This document shows positions 24,884-35,235 of a stretch of DNA of 64,000 nt, in pieces; position 1 is the first letter of the stretch, and each line of letters opens with the position of its first letter. The stretch is taken from positions 839,015 through 903,014 of the forward strand of contig MU278358.1 in NCBI GenBank assembly GCA_022385755.1, read 5' to 3'. The notes under the pieces were generated by a model. That model saw nothing but the letters and a program-made list of their open reading frames with translations, searched no databases and was not told the origin of the DNA. A program made the position numbers and the translations under genes. The DNA comes from Trametopsis cervina. Its lineage: Eukaryota; Basidiomycota; Agaricomycetes; Polyporales; Irpicaceae.

Positions 24884-27800
24884 TAACAGATAACACAGTC
24901 TTCTTTGAAGCTGAGATTGTACATGGTCTTATCCACAGTCTTTTCAATCTTCTTCCAGTCCGACCGGCGCTGGATAAACTCATACACGTCCTTCGCGGCT
25001 GGAATCAGAACGACGAACAGCATAGTCTCAGAGAGGTACACACCTCGGGTCGATACGCTCCGCCATATCGAGTGACGTCCCGGACGATCTGAGCCAAATC
25101 CTTCGCATCCTCGACAACGTACACATGCCCCAGCATCTTCAGGTACGCAAATTCGGCGATGATTGAAGGCACCTGCGACAAGTATATTGATTAAAGATTG
25201 ATCAGATTGCGTCACTGGAGAGTCCACTCGCCTTCAATGACGATATGAAAGAGTGATAGGCGTTCAGGTCCGCAATGATCAGGAAACCACCGCTGAGAGA
25301 GATGATTTGTCGTTTGATATGTTTCTGCAATATTCTATATGCGGACAGTTAGTCACATACAAGCAACGCAAGACGGCCAAGTCTCACCCTATCAATCGAA
25401 TACCAATCTCCTGGTAGAACACTTCCAGCACTTCCTTGCTCGTACTGCCCTTCAAGAGCTGACAGTGCATCTTCAAACACTTGATGGCCTCTGTACAGCC
25501 CTCAGTTGCGCCCAATTCGAGAGGGATATTGTCCGGAGGATAATACTCGCGGGGTTTGGTGAGCTTAGTGATGATGTGTTCCACCTATGCACGATATCAG
25601 TTGTCGAACATGAGTCACGGCGTTTGGGGTCGAATACCTGATTCATGAGTGTTTCCGTTCCCATGTTCAGGCCACCGGCCACTGAATCGTCCAGAACATC
25701 TTCAAACCGCTTCTTCTCACGTACAACAGTGTTCAAAAAGTCATTCTTGTCGATATGTGATGCCTGGCACATCCGTGCGTCAGTACATACACTCCATACT
25801 GTGCGCAAGGAGCAAGACCTACAATCTCCTTGTCAAAATACACCTGGATCATTGACTGCATAGTATCTCCCACGTGGACCAACTCGAAGAACTGCAATAG
25901 AGGAGCAACACTATTTGTTTCTTCGTGTTCAGCGGGCTTGTATGCTCGCATCTGTGCCGTAGCCCTGAGTGACGATCTCTCAGCTTTTGCTCAGAAGCCG
26001 GTGATCAAGCGTACCTCTCAAATCCAGGCTTTATATGACGATCGCCGAGGGATTGCAGCAGGAGTACGAAAATCTCCTCGATGGTGTCCCGCACACGATG
26101 TCCATACTGACCAGGATACCCAGAAAACGTCTCTACACGCTTCAGCGATTCCCGGTCAGCGTGGATAAGCTCAAGAGCTGTGTCAATGGACAAAAGCATT
26201 TCAAACTTGTCGAAAGTAGCAGCTGCGGCTGGAGGCACTGGAGTCGACACGCGTGTTGATGACGAGGATATAGATGGCGCAACCGAGTTTAGAGTCGTGG
26301 TCGTCGCAGTGGAAGCTACTGAAGCTGGAAAGTACGTCAGTGAAATCGCTGACAAGCTGATACGGGAGTGCCAGTACCTCTCGCATCGCTTCTTTTCTGC
26401 TTCTCGTCGCGCCAGTCCCCGTTTCCGTTCTCCTCGCTGCCCTTCTCTTCCATTTCATCTTCATCTTCGTCGTCACCGATGTCAAACACCATGGCTGCAT
26501 GCTGGCCCTTTTCGAAGTCAACATAGCCGCTCCTACTGCTGTCCCCTTGCCCCACTGATTGTACTCCCGATGCCCCCCAGCGTTGTGGGTTGAGCATAGA
26601 TATACCTTGGACAGCAGCGGTTCCTCCTGTTGTCAACGCGGCGCCGAATGCTTTACCGACCGCCATAGTTGTTCGGGGGACAATTGTCACGGGGAGCAAC
26701 AGTACGTCCGTAAACGAGGCAAGAACATTGCGCTTTACTTGTGCCGGATTATGGGAGCCGATAAACCGAGCCTGTTCGTGAGTTACTGTAGGTGATGCTG
26801 CATCCTGTGACAACTAGGTCATTGTTAGCAAGTACACCGGGTTGTCCAGAATGATTACATACAGTCTTTTCCCATTGCCTACATATCATATCGAAAGCCT
26901 GTTTGAGCGACTCGAGCTCCTCATCTAGGTACTCATCCATATTAGGCTCAAACATCCGATATCTACAGTGCACGAGAATTCGCAATAGATCACGATCAAA
27001 CATACTGGCCACTTACACTATGTCCTCTGCTTGCGTGCGAGACAGGACATTGTCCGCTCTCTGCGCAGCAACCTGCATGACCATATCGACTATGCGCCAT
27101 GACTCCCGAAAGCTTGCGGCTACTGCCGTCAAGTATGTCGAGTTGGAGATTTCGCGACCTTTGGTAAGCAATGATGATATATATTCGCCTACCTATTCAT
27201 TTGTGTATGAAGTGAGTCAGGCAAGCATTTATTTTGGTATACGCACCACTTCACATGCAACACGGTCCGCGAACGATACCAGCACGTGGGCGTCGGGCGG
27301 GAACACTCGCACCGCGCGACTACCTTGCTCTTGCAAGACAGCCAAGATCGCTGTTATGAAGACGTCCATAGCATCAAAGTCCAACTGTCCATCCTTCCTG
27401 GTCTGCATTAGAACTATTGCGCTGCCAATAGAAGTAGCATGACCTCACGTGAAATTGTCGAGGGGATTCCATTTACTCTGTGGGTCGTAGAATATTTCGT
27501 GTTTATCCGCCCATGCTCGCGCCAGCTCCCATTGGCCCTCTGCAGCGTCCCACACATCCCAGCTCGCTTGTGCAACCTCCATCATCGCTTTTTCGTCGCC
27601 CTTGCTGTCGCTGGCGTCAAATGCGGTCAGCAGGCTCTCACCGAATAGGTCCATCGCAGCCCGCAAGGACGATGCTAATGTTTGCCATGTTCGCAACGGT
27701 TTCACTCTGCACGAGAAGAAGAGGGAAAGAAGGCGAAGCGTGTGAGCCTGTGTACTGAGCGCGGGTGTCGGCGTAGGAAATAGTGCCGTCAGGATCGCAT

Positions 27801-28371
27801 GAGGCGGGGAGGACAACGCTCGCGCAAATGATTTGAGAAGATTGTGTGCCCGGATGTACTTGGCACGATATTCCGTCTGCTTTGGCGACCACGAATGCAG
27901 CTGTGGACTTTGTATCGATGCACCGGCGAAGCCAGTTACAAAGTCGCCCATTGTATCTGTAGGTGGACTGACAGTCGAGAAATCACCGAAGTCGTCGTCC
28001 GCGCTTTCGACAGCGAGCATAGGGGGAGCCTGCCCCTGACGTATCGCATTCTGAGTCTTCGAGGCAGATTCAAGTTCGTCGAGGATAGAGTTAAATTGCG
28101 GTCTGTCAACTCCAAACGCCTTCCAGCGACTCTCCCAGACTCGTTCATCTTTGGAGAGTCTGCTGAGAGCCCGGGACGTCAACGCATACGCTGGAATGTC
28201 CGCAACAGCAACGTAAGATAGAATTAGGATGTGTACGTCTACCGGAAGCCGTCCGATGAGTGAAAAGGGTGCAGCAGGCTTTACCGAGGGGAAGTGGGAA
28301 AGCCGCTTCGAGTTCGCGCTGGATGCTGAGGCGTAGAGTTTGACAGGCTCAAGTGTCGTAAACTTGTCCAT
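24883..28371 (-). CDS. RCY1: Recyclin-1 (F-box protein with Sec10-like region and CaaX end)
   Basis: In yeast, recyclin is an F-box protein for endosome-to-Golgi/plasma-membrane recycling. The first exon (28371 to about 27445) has the F-box FSLIGRLPVDVHILILSYV near residues 37-55. Some twelve further exons follow as helical segments typical of the exocyst Sec10-like region: VGEYISSLLTKGREISNSTY, EYLDEELESLKQAFDMICRQ, ALELIHADRESLKRVETFS, and KRFEDVLDDSVAGGLNMGTE. The protein ends DKTMYNLSFKEDCVIC, a C-terminal CaaX box predicting prenylation, as in yeast Rcy1. Estimated length is about 900 residues. Internal exon edges are approximate. The stop at 24883-24885 abuts the tandem repeat. Confidence 0.88.
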
Positions 28372-28911
28372 GCGATGCTTTCAGTAGGTGATGCAGCCCG
28401 CCTGGGAGTAATACTAGTGCGAGGGGGCCAGAGAGAGTGAAAGTGTACGGTATGGATGCAGATGCTGTCTGCGCAGTGCCATCAGCGCACGAACCCTTTT
28501 GGATCTCGCACCGTCAATCCCGGTTCACAACAATCCACCATGGCGTTCATATGAAAATTGTGGCATAAATGTGATACCTTAAGCGCAGCGCGCCGTGTTT
28601 GATTAATTCATTCAAGCATTCACGTAGGTTCGTATTACAGTAATCTTCCAATCGTGGGTCATTGGCCCGGGGGCCCAAACGGTCCAAGCTCACTGCCTTT
28701 CAGTTCTCAAAAGTCATAAACTTGATATTTCGATACCGCCCTGGCATTCTTGAAGGGTCAGAGTATCAGTATGACTGAGCCCGCAGAAGAACTGCCAAAG
28801 TGTCCTGGGGCTACGTATTCCAATGTCCAGAAGCAAGATATGTAATGATCGAAAGATGGAGTATAATGTCGGTAGGAGTCCATGACCAAAGCATCATGAA
28901 TCCGCACGACT
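28372..28911. other. Intergenic
   Basis: This is the upstream flank of recyclin and the 3' flank of the interrupted ATPase gene. No coding signal, RNA gene or repeat was seen. Confidence 0.5.
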
Positions 28912-29346
28912 CTAGGTCTCTGTCAACAAGCGAGTGAAGAACGGCATCCGTGACTCGCAAAGTGAAGAGAACCAGAACTCGTGCTCTGCGTTGTGGGGCT
29001 GAACAAGATTGTGCGCAATCTCGTGTGCAAGGATAAAGTACCTGCATCACCCATAAGCAGTGCAACGTTCAAACGCCGGGCGTACGTACCAAGAGACATA
29101 TGCCTTTGATAGGTCACCCTTCTGTACATCTTCGTCGTCTACCGGCATAAGTCAGCGATGGATAGATGAAAGGCACATACATCGCTTACGCCAGGCTTCA
29201 AAAAACCTGAGATTCAAAAAGAGACTTGCGTTGCGATTGAATGCAATAACACCTCCTGCGGTGTCATAGAATATGTGAAGGCTTGTGGGTGGCAAGTCGT
29301 ATACCTGTGCCAAAGGCGTAACTATGTGAATGAATCTTGCAATTGC
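28912..29346 (-). pseudogene. Severed 3' part of the HSP90-like/sacsin-type ATPase gene
   Basis: This is the end of the gene whose main part lies at 38418-44682. The interrupted exon resumes at 29346 and reads FIHIVTPLAQVYDLPPTSLH onwards to FEAW, with a GTAAGC donor after 29190. The next exon reads DDEDVQKGDLSKAYVSW, and the last YFILAHEIAHNLVQPHNAEH, to the stop at 28912-28914. The HEIAH motif matches the HExxH zinc-protease signature, and a second His/Glu pair (HNAEHEFW) follows. All joins are in phase and no stop or frameshift is present, so this piece has not decayed. It has no start codon of its own in frame and is cut off by the retrotransposon. Confidence 0.85.
29335..29346. repeat. 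Target-site duplication, copy at the poly(A) end
   Basis: TCTTGCAATTGC lies directly before the T run (poly(A) on the minus strand). It is identical to 38418-38429 at the other end of the element. The next two bases (TT) also match but belong ambiguously to the tail. Confidence 0.95.
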
Positions 29347-29613
29347 TTTTTTTTTTTTTTTTTTTTTGAATTCCGTCGTACTACATGGTACATGTGGGAA
29401 TGTTTGTGGCCGCTGCTGCCCGACCGCTCCCGGAAGCCCTACACGTTTCAGGCCGCTGGTTAAGCAAGGAGTGAGGGTGTATACAGGCTACGGTTTTCGC
29501 CCGGGCCCCCGCCACGCTCGAAGAGCGCATGGCATGTGCGATGTTAGCACGGGTGACAGGAGTGTTCGACTCCGGGGGCCCCCTCTCGCAGATACATGCG
29601 ATTGACAATATAT

Positions 29614-32600
29614 TTAAAGTCCGGAGTCCGCTCTGGGCCCGCCCTGGATTGAGGAGCCCGCCAAAGGTGTCAATGCCCGTCGTGAAGGACCGGCGGACGA
29701 CTGGCTGGCGGATGGACTGCGCGCAAAACTGAGGTAACCCGGCGGCTTTGGTCTGCCCCGGCGCCGTATGGGTACGCTACTGCGCATCTGTTGAGCTTCC
29801 CGCAGTTGTGATGGTGAGGGGGTCGCAGGATAAGGCGCTCCGGAGGGAACATCAGGCTCCGGAGTGGGAGGACGGTGAGGGTCCCAGCGCGGGGTGAACC
29901 GCCGGGATGTGTCCCACCAGGGGATTCGGGGCTGCACGAACTTGAGGTCGCGGTCGAGCGAAGCTACATACCACTCCCGGAAGTCGGAGCCAGCAGGTTG
30001 ACCACCAGGGTCAAATACGTTGTCATGGAACATCTCGTACGATTCGTTCCGCTGAAGAATGAGCAACTTAAGGGTCCACCAATGACCCGTGTGCCAGGCA
30101 TGCCGCATGAACTTTAGGAAGGTGTCGTCGTCCTCACTACTGTCCAGTGCAGTTTTCTTAGCCCGCCAGCGAGCACCAATGTAGGTTCGCCAGACGAGAT
30201 AAACTTCCTGCTTGAACGTGGTCTCCACCCAGGTACGCATGATGGGGTAAGACACGGTCAATCCATTCGACAGATCGGTGGTACGTTGAGCCACCAGATC
30301 CGACCATTCGAACGTTCCTGGCATGGGGTTAACAGCCAGGAACAGCTTCAGATCAGCCCGCTTGAACGGCTGAACTGCATTTTGAAGCATCTGTCGGTCC
30401 ACGCCCACCGCCGCCGCAGCAGCAGAGGTGATGTACCGTCGCGCACGGTGTGGCTTCCAGTCTCTGTGCCACAATTTGCAGTGATTCAGAGCATGATCAC
30501 GAGTTTCGACGCCCTCCCCACATAGACACATGATGGGGCCATCGAGGTTGAAACGTTGCCGGTACCCGCCCACAGGCAGATGTCCAGACACAAAGCGAGT
30601 GAGCCGCGCGTATCGCTGGTTCGACTCAAACATGAAATCAGGGTTCTTGCCTGCCTCCTTGGAGATCTCAGTAAGGTCCACCCCGTGTTCGCCAGCGCCC
30701 ATGTTCAGCAGCCACTTGTGCCGCTTCGCAACGCTAGCAATCTCTTTATGTTCAGACCGGGTGATCAGATTTTGGTGACCCGCATATTGGTCCGAGCTCA
30801 TGAGTTCGCGCCACTTGGCCATGGCACGTTCATCGCATCGGGTGCGCGCCACACTGATCCCTGTGAAATCAGGCTGTGGCAGTTGCTCGGCAGCGTCTTT
30901 GGCTGCCTTATCTACCGCTTCGTTGGCGGCAATGCCCATGTGACTAGGGCACCAGTGGAGGAACAGGCGATGTTCCTCTGACCGAGACAGGAACTGACGC
31001 GCTAGGGTGCAAGCGCGCAGTGCCGTGAGTTGGTTCGGGCTCTTCGGAGTCGAGCGCAGAATGGATTCCAGAGCTGACTTGGAGTCGCTGTAGACGTGGA
31101 TCTCAGTGGTGTCCTCTGATACATGAGGAACAGCCCAGTGTAGTGCCCTCTCGATTGCCGTGATTTCAGCATCATATGGGGTGACGTCACCACACGCCAC
31201 CGAGCCTGACTCCTCTGAGGAGACAGCAGCCCAATCCGTGTAATGTGAGATTGACCACGCTGCACCAGTTTTATTTTTTCCAGTGTCAGGGTCATGAATC
31301 ATGGAGCCATCGGTAAAGATGACACAAGCCGCGGTGTTATTGGAGTGTTCCCGCAAGTCACTGGCGAACTGACCACTGGTGATCCATTCGCGAAGTTCCT
31401 CAGATCCTTTAGGCCCTGGCGCTTTAACCTGGAACTCAATCTGAGAGGCGTATTGATCAATGACCCTACTCCCCGGGCGACGCTCAGGGTGTATGGCATT
31501 GAACTGTTCACCGGACCGCTGTGCCCCTGCATGAATATGGGTGAGCGGTGAGTCAATCTTCAGCGACCCTCGAATTGGGAACGGAGGCTGAATGTTATTC
31601 GCACTTGGCTCCCAGGAGACCGGGAGTGACGCGCGCAGGGGATGACCCGCGTGGACGGTGCGAAGGCGTAGGGACGCCCGCTCAAGATAGCGGTCAATGT
31701 TATGACGGACGGGGATGAGCCCTGCCATCATTTCGAGAGTGCCTACCGGGGTCGTACGGAACCCCCCAGTGATCCACCGTGCTGCACGCGTCTGAGCCTG
31801 TTGCAGCTCCTTCCGTGCGTATTCAAGTCCTTTCCAGTCTGGACGCCACCATAACTGGGCGCCGTAAGTCATGACTGGGAGTACGTTGGAGATGTAGAGC
31901 CTCCGCTTGTTGTAGGGGCTGAACCCCCGGTTGGAGTTGCCGAGCATCTGCAGAGCAGATACCGTGCTACATGCTTTAGTCGCGTAGAAGCGTATGTGCG
32001 CCTTCCACGAGAGTTTACGATTGAGGTACAAACCCAGGTACCGGATCGTTTCTTTGGGCTGGATCACCACCGGAGGAGGGCGTGGGGTGATGGGGTCTGC
32101 CGCCATCCGAACAGTTCCGTCGGAGGTTGGCACAGGGCAGTACCGTACCAGGCGTTCGCCCGGAATGGTAACACTGGGACCAAGGGGCTGAGAAGGCCGC
32201 CAAGGTTTCCAACCTTTACGGAAATGTATAAGCTCAGTTTTATCTGGCTCGATGACAAGTCCAACACGCGTCAGCTCATGGAGCAGACGCAAATACGTGC
32301 CTCGCAACACCTGAGTGTTGAGGAGGAGCTGCTCATACGCCCCGTCAGCCCCAGGAGGAGTGGGGCAGGCGACTTGTATGATACCGTCATCCACGAAGAA
32401 TTGCAATACCGTAGCATTAGGCAGCTTCTCCGCAGGAGGCGCAACCCGGTGAAGGGCTGCAGAAAGATAGATATTGGCGATGTCCGGAGACAAAGCCGAT
32501 CCTTGATCAGCACCAACCTCCGCGACGCGAGCCGCGGTTTTGTTACCATTGAATAGATACTCTCTCTTGCGTCCGGTGAGATAATCACCAAAGAAATCGC

Positions 32601-35187
32601 AGAGGGAGTGGTGATAGCCAAGTCTCCGGAAGATCTCCGGAGCAAGCTGATGATTTATGGAAGGGTAGAACTGTGCGAGGTCAATCAACAAGACCGACGA
32701 CGCCCGTCCACGAGCCCATGCCTCCTTGACGTTGTGCACCAATTGGATGCCCGCGTCAACAGTGTTGTGTTGCATGGTCCCTCCAAACTGGCAGGGGTGC
32801 AGAATGCCAAGCTGCTGTGCATCGAATTGCATGCGCTTAGAGATCAGCTTCTCCATCAACTTTCCGAGGCAGTTGAGAAGTGCAATGGGCCGATACGCCT
32901 TGGGTTTGGTGTAATCGGGTCGTTTGGGCTTCGGCAGAACTACCGAGACAGAGTGTTTGAACAGCTCCGGCATGACGCCGAACCGAATGCAAGCGGAGTA
33001 GAAATTGGCGAGCTTTGAAGCGACGAAAGCAGTGCCGACGTCGAGGGGACCGAAGTCATAGTCACCCTCAACAATAATCCGTTTCAAGTAGAACCACGGC
33101 AAGTGGTCTGGCCCCGGGGCAGACATGTTGGACGTGGTGCGCAAGTTAGTGAGCACTTCATCAGCACTGAACGGGGGGAAATCCCGCTCAGGGCGCTGTG
33201 GGATGTCGGCAATGAACGTCGGGTCCACCGCTCGAGGAGTGGAGGGGCTGAAATGTCCATGTAGGACATCTGCCATCTCTTCGGGTCCCTCCGGCGGTGA
33301 GCCGTCAGGTTTGAGTATGCCGATAGATGCATGCAAGCGTCGGGGCTTGGTCCATTCGACCATGTCCCAGATTTTCTGTGGGTGCACGTTATACATCACA
33401 TTATCAAAGAATGCGCGTTTGGCGCGTCGGACGGCCCCGCGGAGGAGACCTTCTGCTCGGGCGAGCGCAGCAGTACGTGCTTGGTGCTCTCGATCGACTT
33501 CGTCAGTCAGTGGGAGCTGCTGGCGATGAAGTTGCCGGACCGTGCTAGCGATCTGAGACAGCGTGTACCGGGCGTCGCGAGCAACTCTCGCGGCGTCGGT
33601 GCATTCAGCATTCCACCATGCTTTGGAGCGGGTGGACAGATCTGGGACCTTAGCATGCCGGTCCCAAGACGTAGCGATTGCCCAGTCAATGTACTGAGCA
33701 GTCTCCTCGACCTCCTCCCTAGATTCGTAGGGATGGAGTGTCAGACGCGCATTAAGCAGTCCGCGAATGTCCTTGTAAAACAAGTAACTCTCCTCAGACA
33801 CCTTGGAGATTCCTCTCACGAGTGCAGGGCGCTCGTCGATGGGGAGAGTGAACGACAGTGGTGCATGATCACTGCGGTGGCGGTCTGACATGTGCACCCG
33901 GATAGGGGTAGCACCTTCAAACGCTTCATCGATCCACACCAGGTCAAGGACACCCGGGCGGAGTTGTACGTTGTTGGACCGCCAAGTGGGTGGCCCATCA
34001 ACCTCATTTAAGAGCCTCATGCCGAGCGTCATAGTCGCAAGTGCAATGAGGTCATTACCGCGCCGGAGGTGGGTCCCTCGAGACTCCCCCCCTGCCGCAT
34101 AGTTTTCGCCGCGATCCCAGTCAGGGTGTCGGATGTTAAAGTCCCCACACATGAAAGTGATGGGAGGGAATTGGGGTGCACGATCCTCGAGGGCAACCAG
34201 TGCAGCTGCCGTCTTACCATCGTTGTAGACGTTGAGGAAGGTCACAGGGCGACCACCCAACACGATGGAGATGCACAATACATCCCGGTGCTGTATGAGA
34301 TCAGTGCGGACACGAGGACCGCCCAGGCTCCAACGTTTGTTCACGTACACCGAGACTCGGGATGTGGAGGACGCTCCAAGGCAAATGAAATTGCGGTGGG
34401 CGGAGGTCTGCAGGTAATCATCTCCTGCCTTATTCGTGGTGGACGCAATAGTCTTGATGCGCCCCCAGAAAGGTTCCTGAACACAGATGATGTCTGCATC
34501 CCGGTTGCGCTCCAGGAGGAGGCCAGTATTTTCGTTGGAGCGCTGGACATTAGCACTGACACAACGGACGCCAATGGCACCATCAGTGGACTGACGAGCA
34601 ATGGATGGATTGGGCTCAGGCATGGGAGGATCATGCGCGACAAGCTGGTTCTGCCATACGTATGGCACAGTAGGAGATGTGGTGCCAACCTGACGTATCA
34701 GGTCGTCCAATTCTTCGTCGCTAATGTCGACTCCATGCTCGTCCGGAGGGGACGTAAGATCCTGCTCCGCGCGCTGGAACGCAACCGGAGAGGGAGGGAA
34801 AAGCTGGGGGGACGTATCCCGTTCAGTGAGGTGCACAGGGATCTGATGCGGAATCCGACCCGGAGAGCCCGGGACCGGCCGAGGATGCCTGAAAGGTGAG
34901 GGTGGCGGCACTGCAGCGCGAGGGTCCAGCTCGGGCAGTGCCTGCAACAACGGGCTCCAGGGAGGTGACTCCAGGGGCATAGGAACAATTGGCGGCACCA
35001 GGGGATGGTCGTCAGCATACAACTCAGGCAACTGCACCTCCCACTGCCACTCCGGAGGGGAGGGTGTGGGCGTGAAGTCCCTGAAGAATAAACCTCCTGC
35101 AGCGTCACGGTTCGCGCGGTGTGGTTCAGGGGACAACTCCGGTGGAGGAGTCGTCGAGTCAATGGCACGCGTTAAGTCGTTACTCAT
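29614..35187 (-). CDS. LINE ORF2: APE endonuclease, reverse transcriptase, RNase H polyprotein
   Basis: One uninterrupted frame of 1,857 residues. A Pro-rich N-terminus of about 200 residues is followed by an APE-like endonuclease at about 205-450 (CVQEPFWG near 235, CGDFNIRHPDW near 347, SDRHRSDHAPLSF near 434). The reverse transcriptase spans about 690-1000: YRPIALLNCLGKLMEK, the first catalytic Asp in VLLIDLAQFYPSIN, GADQGSALSPDIANIYLS, and the catalytic FVDDG at 931-935. RNase H lies at about 1287-1435: FTDGSM, the Glu in DAEITAIERALHW, YSDSKSALES and HWCPSHMGIAANEAVD. A CCHC-like motif (CLCGEGVETRDHALNHC) lies near residue 1550. All key acidic residues are present, so the enzyme looks competent. 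It begins 48 nt after the ORF1 stop. Confidence 0.95.
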   Translation of the reverse strand: MSNDLTRAIDSTTPPPELSPEPHRANRDAAGGLFFRDFTPTPSPPEWQWEVQLPELYADDHPLVPPIVPMPLESPPWSPLLQALPELDPRAAVPPPSPFRHPRPVPGSPGRIPHQIPVHLTERDTSPQLFPPSPVAFQRAEQDLTSPPDEHGVDISDEELDDLIRQVGTTSPTVPYVWQNQLVAHDPPMPEPNPSIARQSTDGAIGVRCVSANVQRSNENTGLLLERNRDADIICVQEPFWGRIKTIASTTNKAGDDYLQTSAHRNFICLGASSTSRVSVYVNKRWSLGGPRVRTDLIQHRDVLCISIVLGGRPVTFLNVYNDGKTAAALVALEDRAPQFPPITFMCGDFNIRHPDWDRGENYAAGGESRGTHLRRGNDLIALATMTLGMRLLNEVDGPPTWRSNNVQLRPGVLDLVWIDEAFEGATPIRVHMSDRHRSDHAPLSFTLPIDERPALVRGISKVSEESYLFYKDIRGLLNARLTLHPYESREEVEETAQYIDWAIATSWDRHAKVPDLSTRSKAWWNAECTDAARVARDARYTLSQIASTVRQLHRQQLPLTDEVDREHQARTAALARAEGLLRGAVRRAKRAFFDNVMYNVHPQKIWDMVEWTKPRRLHASIGILKPDGSPPEGPEEMADVLHGHFSPSTPRAVDPTFIADIPQRPERDFPPFSADEVLTNLRTTSNMSAPGPDHLPWFYLKRIIVEGDYDFGPLDVGTAFVASKLANFYSACIRFGVMPELFKHSVSVVLPKPKRPDYTKPKAYRPIALLNCLGKLMEKLISKRMQFDAQQLGILHPCQFGGTMQHNTVDAGIQLVHNVKEAWARGRASSVLLIDLAQFYPSINHQLAPEIFRRLGYHHSLCDFFGDYLTGRKREYLFNGNKTAARVAEVGADQGSALSPDIANIYLSAALHRVAPPAEKLPNATVLQFFVDDGIIQVACPTPPGADGAYEQLLLNTQVLRGTYLRLLHELTRVGLVIEPDKTELIHFRKGWKPWRPSQPLGPSVTIPGERLVRYCPVPTSDGTVRMAADPITPRPPPVVIQPKETIRYLGLYLNRKLSWKAHIRFYATKACSTVSALQMLGNSNRGFSPYNKRRLYISNVLPVMTYGAQLWWRPDWKGLEYARKELQQAQTRAARWITGGFRTTPVGTLEMMAGLIPVRHNIDRYLERASLRLRTVHAGHPLRASLPVSWEPSANNIQPPFPIRGSLKIDSPLTHIHAGAQRSGEQFNAIHPERRPGSRVIDQYASQIEFQVKAPGPKGSEELREWITSGQFASDLREHSNNTAACVIFTDGSMIHDPDTGKNKTGAAWSISHYTDWAAVSSEESGSVACGDVTPYDAEITAIERALHWAVPHVSEDTTEIHVYSDSKSALESILRSTPKSPNQLTALRACTLARQFLSRSEEHRLFLHWCPSHMGIAANEAVDKAAKDAAEQLPQPDFTGISVARTRCDERAMAKWRELMSSDQYAGHQNLITRSEHKEIASVAKRHKWLLNMGAGEHGVDLTEISKEAGKNPDFMFESNQRYARLTRFVSGHLPVGGYRQRFNLDGPIMCLCGEGVETRDHALNHCKLWHRDWKPHRARRYITSAAAAAVGVDRQMLQNAVQPFKRADLKLFLAVNPMPGTFEWSDLVAQRTTDLSNGLTVSYPIMRTWVETTFKQEVYLVWRTYIGARWRAKKTALDSSEDDDTFLKFMRHAWHTGHWWTLKLLILQRNESYEMFHDNVFDPGGQPAGSDFREWYVASLDRDLKFVQPRIPWWDTSRRFTPRWDPHRPPTPEPDVPSGAPYPATPSPSQLREAQQMRSSVPIRRRGRPKPPGYLSFARSPSASQSSAGPSRRALTPLAGSSIQGGPRADSGL

Positions 35188-35235
35188 TCAAAGAAATCAC
35201 GATTTGGTAGTACACTATGATACAGACAAACACGT

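Noticed and set aside
34069..34899. 276-codon plus-strand frame opposite LINE ORF2
   Set aside because: Antisense shadow of the endonuclease region, with no recognisable domain.
30000..35000. Retrovirus or LTR-element origin for the central element
   Set aside because: There are no LTRs, integrase or protease; the poly(A) tail, APE-type endonuclease and target-site duplication mark a non-LTR element.
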